A DNA stretch of 64,000 nt from the NCBI RefSeq assembly GCF_039541855.1, contig NZ_BAABHA010000015.1, forward strand, positions 682,001 through 746,000, in the 5' to 3' direction. Shown here piece after piece: positions 36,601 through 44,500 of the stretch (positions within the stretch are counted from its first letter, which is position 1; each line of letters begins with the position of its first letter). Made by a program: the position numbers and the translations under genes. The DNA is from Solirubrum koreensis. GTDB taxonomy: Bacteria > Bacteroidota > Bacteroidia > Cytophagales > Hymenobacteraceae. The notes under the pieces were generated by a model. It had not been told where the DNA came from, searched no databases, and worked only from the letters and a program-made list of their open reading frames with translations.

Positions 36601-36691
36601 TAGCAGCCTTAGCCTGCGCCAGCGAGGCGGCGGGCGTGCCCACCGAAAGAGCCGCGCCCAGGCCCAGCATCAACAGTTGATTACGGGTCAT
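33641..36691 (-). CDS. Secreted M16 family metallopeptidase (paralogue B)
   Basis: A 1,016-residue protein, paralogous to the product of 28808-31819 and sharing long identical stretches, for example around GFAHFFEHMMFQGSDNVGDE and the C-terminal KAPFRMNAG. The signal peptide is MTRNQLLMLGLGAALSVGTPAASLAQ. The zinc-binding HFFEH lies near residue 104 and the distal region reads VKNERGQNYDNRPYGLAGE. The second half is the non-catalytic M16 partner with NLREDKGYTYGAR. The tail is rich in Lys, Ala and Thr. The two genes are on the same strand, separated by a plus-strand gene, and each has its own terminator, so they are probably transcribed separately. Confidence 0.92.
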   Translation of the reverse strand: MTRNQLLMLGLGAALSVGTPAASLAQAKAATSKSTATGGAKLVEKVTRKGSELVIPYEKYVLPNGLTLIVTEDHSDPIAHVDVTYHVGSARETIGKSGFAHFFEHMMFQGSDNVGDEQHFKIVSSSGGTLNGTTNRDRTNYFETLPNNQVETALWLEADRMGFLLDAVTQKKFEVQRSTVKNERGQNYDNRPYGLAGEVTSKALYPYGHPYSWMTIGYLEDLDRSDVNDLKNFFLRWYGPNNATVTVGGDVKTADVVKMVEKYFGSIQRGPAVQNMKLPAPVLTQDRYVSYQDNVRFPMLRMVFPTVPQYHPDETPLDALAEILGGSRDSPLYQSLVKKQKAVQANASHPTSELAGEFAITALSYPGKGLDSLEIGVRKSIDAVAKGSITDEAVARYKASVEADLINSLSSVSGKVSQLAAYQTFAGNPNRLPQELKRIQGLTKADVVRVYDKYIKGKKAVVVSVVPKTAPNLVAKADNYTVSKDGFKAPKDEYAGLKYTKAKDSFDRSKQPAAGTNPVVTVPPTWNQQLPNKLKVIGTQNTEVPSTTLLLTIRGGHRLEQNMPNKAGISALTAALMNESTEKYTAEQFAAELEKLGSSIQVNAGAENTTVYVQSLTKNLDKTLALLDQRLLHPKFEQADFDRLKKQTLEGIANQNTQPVVVADKTFARLLYGPNDIMSTPTSGTEATVGSITLDDVKQFYAQNYAPNVSHLVVVSDADQKAIEPKLAFMQQWQQKDVKLPVATQPAKADKARLYFVNKDNAPQSEIRIGYLGMPYDATGEYYRATLANYILGGAFNSRINLNLREDKGYTYGARSSFQGTHYPGAFTAQAGVRADATAASVKEFMSEIENYRKNGITDEELQFVKASIGQSDALRYETGQQKAGFLARLVEYDLKPDYVKQQSDILQGLTKQDVAASVQKYLPAENMYLVVTGDKKYLPELQKLGYEVVELDLNGNPVTQAAAAQAAVQAAVEAAPTAPETQKVKVKTKKDKDGNKKDKDDSQKNGKAPFRMNAG

Positions 36692-36872
36692 ACAGTAAAA
36701 AGAAGTGAGTAGAAAGGCGAAGTAAGCAGAGAAATCCTTGTGGAGACTAAACCGCCGAAGCCGTTAGTTTCGTTCGCACGAAAGACTCCGCCGTATATGC
36801 AAGGTTGCGCGGCCCGTTTTTGCGGTTTGGTAAAAAGAGTAAACCGAATAATTGACTCTGAATCAGAGACGT

Positions 36873-36912
36873 AAAAAACCCCGGCTTCTTCCGCAAACGG
36901 AAAAAGCCGGGG
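36873..36912 (-). terminator. Intrinsic terminator of the GH43 gene
   Basis: CCCCGGCTT (36879-36887) pairs with AAGCCGGGG (36904-36912), extended by inner pairs, with six T residues on the minus strand (36873-36878), about 20 bp after the GH43 stop. Confidence 0.8.
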
Positions 36913-36933
36913 CTATTCTCTTCAGCTGATTGT

Positions 36934-38574
36934 TTACCGCTGGTTGCGCAGGGCAAAATGATTGAATGCCACGCTCGTCGATTCAGCGCCGTAAGCCAGC
37001 AGGCCGAGGCGGATACCCCGGTCCCAGGGCGGCAGGTAGGTGCCGTTCACGGCGAAGCTGTCGAGCGGCATGGGCTGCCAGGTGGCGCCGTCGGTGCTAT
37101 AGGCGAAGCGGTAACGTTGTCCGCCCCAGGCCTCAATGCGCAGCGTAACTGTTTCGCAGGGGTCGAGCCACATTTGCGCCACCACCGTGCGCTTGCCCGA
37201 TTTCACGTGCCAGAGCTGCACCATACCGTCGCCGGCTACTAAGGCCAAGGCGTTGTACGGGTCGCCGATGGCGCCGATGCCGCCGAAGGTGCCGGGCGCC
37301 AGGGACGCGAAGTCGATGGAAGTGGCCGCCTTGTAAGTAGCTGCGTACGTGCGGCGGGCTACTACCGAGCCAATGCGGGCTTCGCTGGCCTGTAGGTGTA
37401 GTTGCTCGCCGCGCAGCTCAGTAACGGGCTTGTGACCTACCGGCCAGAGCCAGTTCAAGTCCAGCTCGGCACCGGAGAACTGTTCGTCCACGTTCAGCAC
37501 CGATACGTCGGCCAACGGCTCGGCCTGCGGGCTGTTGTTCTCGAACTCGGGCCAACCTTCAGCGTTCCAGCGGAACTCGCTCAGCAGGCCTTGGCGACCC
37601 ACAAACTCGTGGCTGTTCACGTGGTAGGCGTGGTGGAGCAGGAACCAGCGGCCGTCTTTTTCAGCCACAGTGCCGTGACCGGGGCACTTCCAGGTGGCAT
37701 TGTCGCTCAGGATGGGGTTTTGCGGGCACTTCTCCCACGGGCCCAGCAGGCTGCGCGAGCGGGCCACGCCGCCGGCGTAGGTGCAGTACTTGCCGCAGCA
37801 CGCGTTGCCGGCGTAAAACATGTAGAAGTAGTCGTTGTGGTGCACAATGGCCGAGCCTTCCACCAAGGTGCCTTCCCAGGGGGCGTCGTTGCGGAACAAC
37901 TCCACGCGCTTGCCCACCAGCTTCAGCGTTTTTTCGTTGATGCGCTGCGCCCAAATAGGGGTTTCCTTGCCGCGGCTGTTGCCGTCGTTTTTCCACACGA
38001 GGTGCAGCACGCCGTGCTCGTCGCGAATGGGGAATCCGTCGATGGAGCCGGCCCGCTCACCCACCAGCGGACCGTGGTCGGTGTAGGGGCCTTCGGGGCT
38101 ATCGGCCGAGGCCACGGCCACGCTCAGCACGCCGCCTTTCTTGCGGGCAGTGTAATAAATGTAGGTTTTGCCGCCTTCGTGGAAAATTTCCGGCGCCCAG
38201 AAGTTCGAGTCGCACCAATCGGGCAGGCGGCCGGGAAACACATGGCTCACCAGCTCCCAATTGATCAGGTCATCGGACTTGAACAGCGGAAACACAGCAC
38301 CCCACTCCGCAGAAGTTGCGCTGGCCCAGTACGTGTCGCCGATTTTGGCAATGGTGGGGTCGGGAAAGTCGCCGGGCAGTACCAGACGGTCGTAGCGCAC
38401 CGGAGCAGGCGCTACGGGCGCGGCTACGGCAGAAATAAGCGGAGAAACCTCGGGAGCATCGAAAAACAATGCAGCATCCGAAGCCAAGGCTCCTGATTCC
38501 AGATCGAAAGACAAAGCGAAGGGGAAAGTGGTGTGGTGGGAAACGAAGAACTTCTCAGGCAATGGCGTCGGCAA
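36934..38574 (-). CDS. Glycoside hydrolase family 43 enzyme
   Basis: A five-bladed propeller glycosidase, about 546 residues from a TTG start at 38574. The catalytic base is Asp72 (LPGDFPDPTIAK), the pKa-modulating Asp179 lies in GSIDGFPIRD and the acid Glu239 in LVEGSAIVHH, in the expected order. A C-terminal beta-sandwich (about 370-546) with a DFASLAPGTFGGIGAIGD-like segment fits the accessory domain of the family. GH43 enzymes cleave arabinans, xylans or beta-1,3-galactans; which one cannot be told. No in-frame ATG precedes the domain; the frame closes at a stop near 38607. No clear signal peptide is visible, so the start is uncertain. It is divergent from galK. Confidence 0.82.
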   Translation of the reverse strand: MPTPLPEKFFVSHHTTFPFALSFDLESGALASDAALFFDAPEVSPLISAVAAPVAPAPVRYDRLVLPGDFPDPTIAKIGDTYWASATSAEWGAVFPLFKSDDLINWELVSHVFPGRLPDWCDSNFWAPEIFHEGGKTYIYYTARKKGGVLSVAVASADSPEGPYTDHGPLVGERAGSIDGFPIRDEHGVLHLVWKNDGNSRGKETPIWAQRINEKTLKLVGKRVELFRNDAPWEGTLVEGSAIVHHNDYFYMFYAGNACCGKYCTYAGGVARSRSLLGPWEKCPQNPILSDNATWKCPGHGTVAEKDGRWFLLHHAYHVNSHEFVGRQGLLSEFRWNAEGWPEFENNSPQAEPLADVSVLNVDEQFSGAELDLNWLWPVGHKPVTELRGEQLHLQASEARIGSVVARRTYAATYKAATSIDFASLAPGTFGGIGAIGDPYNALALVAGDGMVQLWHVKSGKRTVVAQMWLDPCETVTLRIEAWGGQRYRFAYSTDGATWQPMPLDSFAVNGTYLPPWDRGIRLGLLAYGAESTSVAFNHFALRNQR

Positions 38575-38578
38575 CCAT

Positions 38579-39259
38579 TCACACGCAGGCTCCGAACCAA
38601 CCCGTTAACGACAAATCCCGGGCCGAATTGCCGCGGGAATTGGCCTTAAACGAGGAAAATTCTGGCTTGTGCCAGGGAATTTTCGGCGGAGTAACCACGC
38701 AAATGAGAACTGACACGGCGGCAACAGTCGGCTACTGTTGGGTTGGCGGCATCTCTGTTTTTTAAAAATACAGAACCGATTTGGTTGTACGGTTGCTAAG
38801 TGGAGTTTTTTTATGCGAACGACTGGATTTACCGGCTGAACGCATCCGCTGAAAGGATAAACGTTTCTAGGTGGGCGAACCTAAAAAAGGCCCTTCAAAC
38901 GGTTTTGTATAGGTAAGTGCGCATGTTTTGACGAGTTGATTATGCTGCCAGACACTCGCACAGCCTTGGATAGTTCGACAGGGCATCTTGTGTTTTACAA
39001 GTATTTGCTTGCGGAATATTTTTCACTGAATAAGCCGGTGTCAGCTTGTATTAATCCAAGAAACTAGTTGGGGCCTTTTAATAAGGGCTTGCAACATTCT
39101 GAAGTGGCTAGGAAAGTTGGCGTTTAGCCAGTTTGGGTACCCACCATAACTGGTTACTTCGGCGGTAAGCGCCCGTAAACGCAACGCGCAGACCCGGTTT
39201 TGTCGTTGTAGAAAAATGGCCCGCGCTGTTGCGCTGGTTTTTGCCTCAAATTCTGACCT
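38579..39259. other. Divergent control region between GH43 and galK
   Basis: About 680 bp without a supportable gene. It must carry the promoters of the GH43 gene and of galK-galT. The middle (38760-39060) is less GC-rich. No operator or riboswitch was recognised. Confidence 0.4.
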
Positions 39260-40423
39260 ATGACGCTTGCCCAAGCCATTGCCGAAGAATTCCGCCGCCA
39301 GTTTGGCCACGAACCTTTGCAGGTGCGTGCCCCCGGCCGCATCAACCTGATTGGGGAACACACCGATTACAACGCCGGCTTCGTGCTGCCCGCCGCCATC
39401 GACCGCGAAATGGTGTTTGCCGTGGCCCTGAACAACGAAGGCACGTACCGCCTACGCTCTTACGACCTGAAGGAATCCGTCACGGCCACACCCGAAACCG
39501 TTCAACGCTCGGAGAAGGTGCAATGGGCCAACTACCTGCTGGGGGTGGTGGCCCAGTTTCAGAAGCGCGGCATTCAGGTACCGGGTTTCGACTGCGTGTT
39601 CGGCGGCAACGTGCCCATCGGCGCGGGCTTGTCGTCGTCGGCGGCGGTGGAGTGCGGTCTGGCGTTTGCCCTCGACCACTTGTTGAAAACCGGCATCGAC
39701 CGGATGGAGCTGGCCCTTATGGCCCAGAAAGCCGAGCACGAGTTTGCTCTGGTAATGTGCGGTATCATGGACCAGTTTGCCAGCATGTTTGGTCAGGATG
39801 GCCACGTGGTGCGCCTCGACTGCCGCTCCCTGGAGTATGAGTATTACCCCTTCGATGCCGAGGGCGTGCGCGTGGTACTCTGCAACTCGGGCGTAAAACA
39901 CTCCTTGGCCAGCTCCGAGTACAACGTGCGTCGCCAGGAGTGCGAGCAAGGCGTAACCGTGCTTCAGGCCCACTACCCAAACATCCAAACCCTGCGCGAC
40001 GCCACGCTTGAGCAGGTGCACGCTCACCAGCAGGAACTCGGCCCGGTGGTGTACCGGCGGTGCGTGTACGTGGTAGAGGAAAATGCTCGCGTAGAAGCTG
40101 CCTGTCAGGCCTTAGTGGCAGGTAATCTTACCGAAGTAGGCCGGCTGATGTACGCCTCGCACACCGGCCTGCGCGACCAGTACGAGGTTAGCTGCAAGGA
40201 GCTGGATGTGCTGGTGGAAGCCTCCCGCGGCGTAGCCGGCGTGTACGGTTCGCGCATGATGGGCGGCGGTTTCGGCGGCTGCACCATTAACCTGGTGCAG
40301 GCCGAACATGCCGACGCTTTCGAGCAGCACATGAAGGAAGCTTACCAGCGCCAGTTGAACTTGGAACTGGAGTGTTACCAAACCCGCATTGTGGCCGGCG
40401 CCGGCTTAATTAATAATTCTTAA
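39260..40423 (+). CDS. galK: Galactokinase
   Basis: Phosphorylates galactose to galactose-1-phosphate in the cytoplasm, the first committed step of the Leloir pathway. The 387-residue length is typical. The galactokinase signature GRINLIGEHTDYN (26-38) is intact, with the GHMP ATP-binding motif PIGAGLSSSAA (119-129) and the third motif MMGGGFGGCTINLV (about 333-346). The catalytic Asp region CGIMDQFASMFG is present. galT starts 21 bp after the stop, so the two are co-transcribed; the short spacer is very AT-rich. Confidence 0.97.
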   Translation: MTLAQAIAEEFRRQFGHEPLQVRAPGRINLIGEHTDYNAGFVLPAAIDREMVFAVALNNEGTYRLRSYDLKESVTATPETVQRSEKVQWANYLLGVVAQFQKRGIQVPGFDCVFGGNVPIGAGLSSSAAVECGLAFALDHLLKTGIDRMELALMAQKAEHEFALVMCGIMDQFASMFGQDGHVVRLDCRSLEYEYYPFDAEGVRVVLCNSGVKHSLASSEYNVRRQECEQGVTVLQAHYPNIQTLRDATLEQVHAHQQELGPVVYRRCVYVVEENARVEAACQALVAGNLTEVGRLMYASHTGLRDQYEVSCKELDVLVEASRGVAGVYGSRMMGGGFGGCTINLVQAEHADAFEQHMKEAYQRQLNLELECYQTRIVAGAGLINNS

Positions 40424-40444
40424 TTCATAATTATCAATTGGAAT

Positions 40445-41500
40445 ATGTTTGACCCCACCGAACACCCGCACCGCCGCTATAACCCGCTAACCGGCGACTG
40501 GATTCTGGTTTCGCCGCACCGTTCCAAGCGGCCGTGGCAGGGCCAGCAGGAGCCGCCCGAAAAAGACGAACGCCCCACCTACGACCCCACCTGCTACCTG
40601 TGCCCCGGCAACCAGCGCGTGGGCGGCGTGCAGAACCCCGCTTATAGCAGCACCTTTGTGTTCGATAACGACTTTGGGGCGCTGGTAACCGATGTGCCGC
40701 CCGGCAACGTGAACGTGCAGGGCTTGTTGCGGGCCGAAGCAGAATCGGGCGTGTGCCGCGTCATCTGCTTTTCACCCCGCCACGATTTAACACTGCCCGA
40801 AATGTCGGTGCCGGAAATTCGGGTAGTGGTGGATTTGTGGGCGCAGCAATACGCGGAGCTAGGCGCCCGCCCCGATATCAACTACGTGCAGATTTTTGAG
40901 AACCGCGGGCAGATGATGGGCGCCTCGAACCCGCACCCGCACGGCCAGATTTGGGCCCAACGCACCGTGCCCGCCGAGCCGGCCAAGGAAACCCCGCAGC
41001 AGGCCGCCTACTTCCAGGAGCACGGCCGCAGCCTGCTCACCGATTACCTCGCCTTAGAGCTGGAAAAGCAGGAGCGCGTAGTGGCACAAAACGCGCATTG
41101 GGTGGCGCTGGTGCCGTACTGGGCCGTGTGGCCCTTCGAAACGCTGGTGGTGCCGCGCCGCCACGTGCAGGACCTTACGCAGCTTTCGAGCGAGGAAAAA
41201 GACGGCCTGGCCGATATCCTGCAGCAGCTCACCATTCGCTACGACAACCTGTTCCAGATGTCGTTCCCGTACTCGGCCGGCCTGCACCAGCGCCCCACCG
41301 ACGGGCAGCTCCACGAGGGCTGGCACCTGCACATGCACTTCTACCCGCCGCTGCTGCGCTCGGCCACGGTGCGCAAGTTCATGGTGGGCTACGAAATGCT
41401 GGGCAACCCCCAGCGCGACATCACGCCCGAATCGGCCGCCGAACGGCTGCGAAGCCTGCCGGCAATGCACTACAAACAGGAGGCTGTAAACGGACGGTAG
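40445..41500 (+). CDS. galT: Galactose-1-phosphate uridylyltransferase
   Basis: Exchanges UMP between UDP-glucose and galactose-1-phosphate through a uridylyl-histidine intermediate. The active-site HPH motif is at 164-166 (ASNPHPHGQIWA), with His166 as the nucleophile, the same number as in the E. coli enzyme. Zinc ligands Cys50 and Cys53 (CYLCPGNQR) and His113 are present. The 351-residue length fits. The gene is the second of a galK-galT operon and is followed by a strong terminator. UDP-galactose 4-epimerase (galE), needed to complete the cycle, is not in this window. Confidence 0.97.
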   Translation: MFDPTEHPHRRYNPLTGDWILVSPHRSKRPWQGQQEPPEKDERPTYDPTCYLCPGNQRVGGVQNPAYSSTFVFDNDFGALVTDVPPGNVNVQGLLRAEAESGVCRVICFSPRHDLTLPEMSVPEIRVVVDLWAQQYAELGARPDINYVQIFENRGQMMGASNPHPHGQIWAQRTVPAEPAKETPQQAAYFQEHGRSLLTDYLALELEKQERVVAQNAHWVALVPYWAVWPFETLVVPRRHVQDLTQLSSEEKDGLADILQQLTIRYDNLFQMSFPYSAGLHQRPTDGQLHEGWHLHMHFYPPLLRSATVRKFMVGYEMLGNPQRDITPESAAERLRSLPAMHYKQEAVNGR

Positions 41501-41537
41501 AAACTCAAAAATCAATTCTGTTTACTCTAATTCAATG

Positions 41538-41567
41538 AAAAAGCCCGGCCGATTGGCCGGGCTTTTT
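41538..41567. terminator. Bidirectional terminator after galT
   Basis: AAAAAGCCCGGCC (41538-41550), GATT loop, GGCCGGGCTTTTT (41555-41567): a perfect 13-bp stem between galT and the convergent adhesin gene. Confidence 0.9.
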
Positions 41568-41598
41568 CGGTTCTATCAGCTGCTTGCCTCAGGAAGAT

Positions 41599-44500
41599 TT
41601 AGCGGCTGATGACCACGCTGCGGTGCAGCACGCGGTCGGGTAATACCAGGCGTAGCATGTACACGCCGTTGGGCAAGTGACCCACCGAAAGGGTAAAGTC
41701 GGAGCCCGAGGCAGGCTGGCGGGACTTGAGAACTGCACGGCCTTGGGCATCGAATAACTGCACCTGTACGTTACGAGCGTCCAGTCCGCCCAGGCGTAGC
41801 GTCAGCTGATCGGCAGCCGGGTTCGGAAACACGTCCACCGAAACACTTCCCAAAGCCACTTTCAGCACTATAATCCCCGAGTAGTTGCTCTGGCCGTCGG
41901 TGTCTACCTGGTGCAGGCGGTAGTAAATAACCGGGCTTCCGTAGCGGTGCAGGTTCCGATCGGTGAGCTGGTAGGAGTGAGGCTGGGCGGTGCTGCCGTG
42001 CCCTTCTACCCGGCCCAAGGCACGGAACGTTACGCCGTCAATAGACGATTGTACCTCGAAGTACGCGTTGTTCTTTTCCTGGGCTGTGGTCCAGCGCAGC
42101 AAGCCATCTTCGCCCACATGCTCGGCCGTGAAGCTGGTCAGCTCCACCGGCAACGGCGACGAGCCGTTGGTGCCAATCACCGTTTGGCCGAAGGAAGTAA
42201 CCGCAAACGTGACGGTACCGGCATCTGCGTTGGCGCTGGTAGCCGAAATGGGTGCATCAAAGGCCGCGTCGCTGTTGCTGCCCCGCACAAATAACTTCAG
42301 GTTGGCGGGTGAGGCCGCATCGGCGGGGCTGATGTCAACGGCGCCGAGCGTGTACGTGATGTTGGCGCTGCTGATGGTGCCGGTGCCGTACCGGTTGATA
42401 ATCCAGTACGCCCGCGGATACGTTTTCACCAGCCCCGTGGCCGTGGGCTGCGTGCCCAGCGGTTGTCCACCCAAACGGGTTACCACCACCTCGGAACTAC
42501 CCGAAACACCGGCGAAGGCAATGATCGTGCTGGTACCCGTGAAGGCCACCGTGCCGTTGGTGGCTACCGTTTGTCGGCTGCTCGTGCCAAAACCCACGGG
42601 CGCCGTGCTGGCTACCCGCGTTATGCCGGCGCCGGTTAAGGTGCCCACGGAGCCGGTCATGTCCGTTGTGGTGCTGCCGCTCTCGTTGAACTGCAGGTAC
42701 GACACAAGACCCGTTTCCAGGCCGCTGCGCACCAAATGACGCAGCTGGCGGATTTCCGTCGCCGTAAGGGCCCGGTTCCACTGGCTTATCTCGTCGATGT
42801 CGCCGGGGTAAAAAGCCGTACCCGTGGTCGACAAGCCGCCCACGTAGCTCACGCGGGTGTTTGCCGGCACGTCGCTCGTGCTGAGCGTAGCTACCGATTC
42901 CCCGTTGAGGTAAATGGTGAGTACGCTGCCGTTAAAAGTAGCTACCACGTGGTTCCAGGTGCCCGACGTCAAGGTGTTGGGGTTGGTACGCACGCTACGA
43001 ACCGTGGTGCCCGTACCAAAGCCCGCCTCAATGCGGCCGTTGCCGGTAATGCCGATGTAGGGCGCCGCCGAGTTGCCCGAGCCGTTGCCAAGTACGCCGT
43101 AAAAATCACTGCCGGTGCCAATGATGGGCTTCATCCAAACTTCCTGCGTGTACTGCCCGCCCAGGGGTACCAGGCTGGTGGTGTTGGCGCTGAAGTCTAC
43201 ATAGCCTTGGGTGCTGCCGCCGGTCAGGCGCAGGGCGTTGCCGGCCTCACGGCTGGGTGCCACAATGCGGCGGTTTCCGGCGGGGTCTGTTACTGTGGGC
43301 ACGCGGTCGATACCGCTCACGCGCACGCCGGAAACCGTGGCATCCAGCAGGTTGCCGTTCGTGGCATTGGCGGCCACGTCGTACACCAGGAAGAAGTAGT
43401 TGGTGCCCGTGCTCAGCTGCTGGCTGCCCGAAATGGTGAAGGAGCCGTTAGGTGCGGTTACGTTACCACCGAAGAGCGTGGTTGTGGCAAAGGTGCCGCT
43501 GGTGCCGGTGTAGTACACGCGGGCGGCGGCAATATCGGCCGGGTTGGTGCTGCCGTTCGTGGTAAACGAGAACGACTGCGCGCTCAGCGGCTGGGCGGGC
43601 CCACCACCGATAACAACGGCCACGCGCAGTATTTCCTGATTGGTACTGCCCGCCACCACGCGGGCCGTGGTAGGCTGATCGGCCGTGCTGCTGGTGTAGG
43701 TGGCTGCGTTCAGCACCGTAAAGGTGTTCGTGTTGCTGTTGGGGCTGACGCTCTGCCCGCTAAGCTGGGCCGTGGCGTACACCGTGTGCGAGCCGGTGGC
43801 CAGGGGCGTCGGCTGCGGCAGCAACCAGTTACCGCTGCCATCGGCCGTGGTCGTGCCGCGGCTAGTGCCGTCTACGTACACAGTTACCGTGCTGCCGGCC
43901 GGGGCCGTCCCGGTGAAAGTCGGCGTGTTGGTGGCCACGCTGCTGCCGTTGGCGGGCGTCGTTACCACCGGGGCCGCCGTTTGCGGCAGGTTGTAAGTGA
44001 TGCTGTACGATGAGGGGGAGGCGGTGTTGAAATTGCTGGCTGCGTCCTGGGCCACGTTGGCCGGTACGTTCACCGTGGCAGGCGTGCCGGGGGTGGTCGG
44101 CGTTACCGCGAAGGTGTAGGTGGTGCCGGGGCTGGTGCCGGTGACGACGTTGCCGACAATCGTGCCGCCCGTAACCGTCACGTCACCGGCCACGAAGCCC
44201 GTCACGTTTTCGGAGAAAGTCACCGTGAAGGGAATCGGCGTGGTTGTAGTAGCGCTACCCGAAGCGCCCGCCGTAGAGCTGATGGCCACCGCCGGCCTCG
44301 TCTGGTCCACCGTGAAAGTGATGATGGGGCTGTCCGCACTCACCGCCGCGCCCGGGCTTTGGGCCGTGGCGTAAATCCGGTAGGTGGCGGTGGAGAAGGA
44401 TACGGGTGCGCTGCTGAAAGTGCCGCCCGCCGTGGCGGTAAGGGAGGGGGTAAGCGGCTGGAACGCGCCGTTGTTCTGGCTCGCATAAATGACCACCGAG

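Noticed and set aside
33566..36712. Very long plus-strand open frame opposite the second M16 peptidase
   Set aside because: It is the antisense of a clear peptidase gene with zinc motif and signal peptide. Its translation is low-complexity V/G/H/Q-rich and matches no family; long antisense frames are common in GC-rich DNA.
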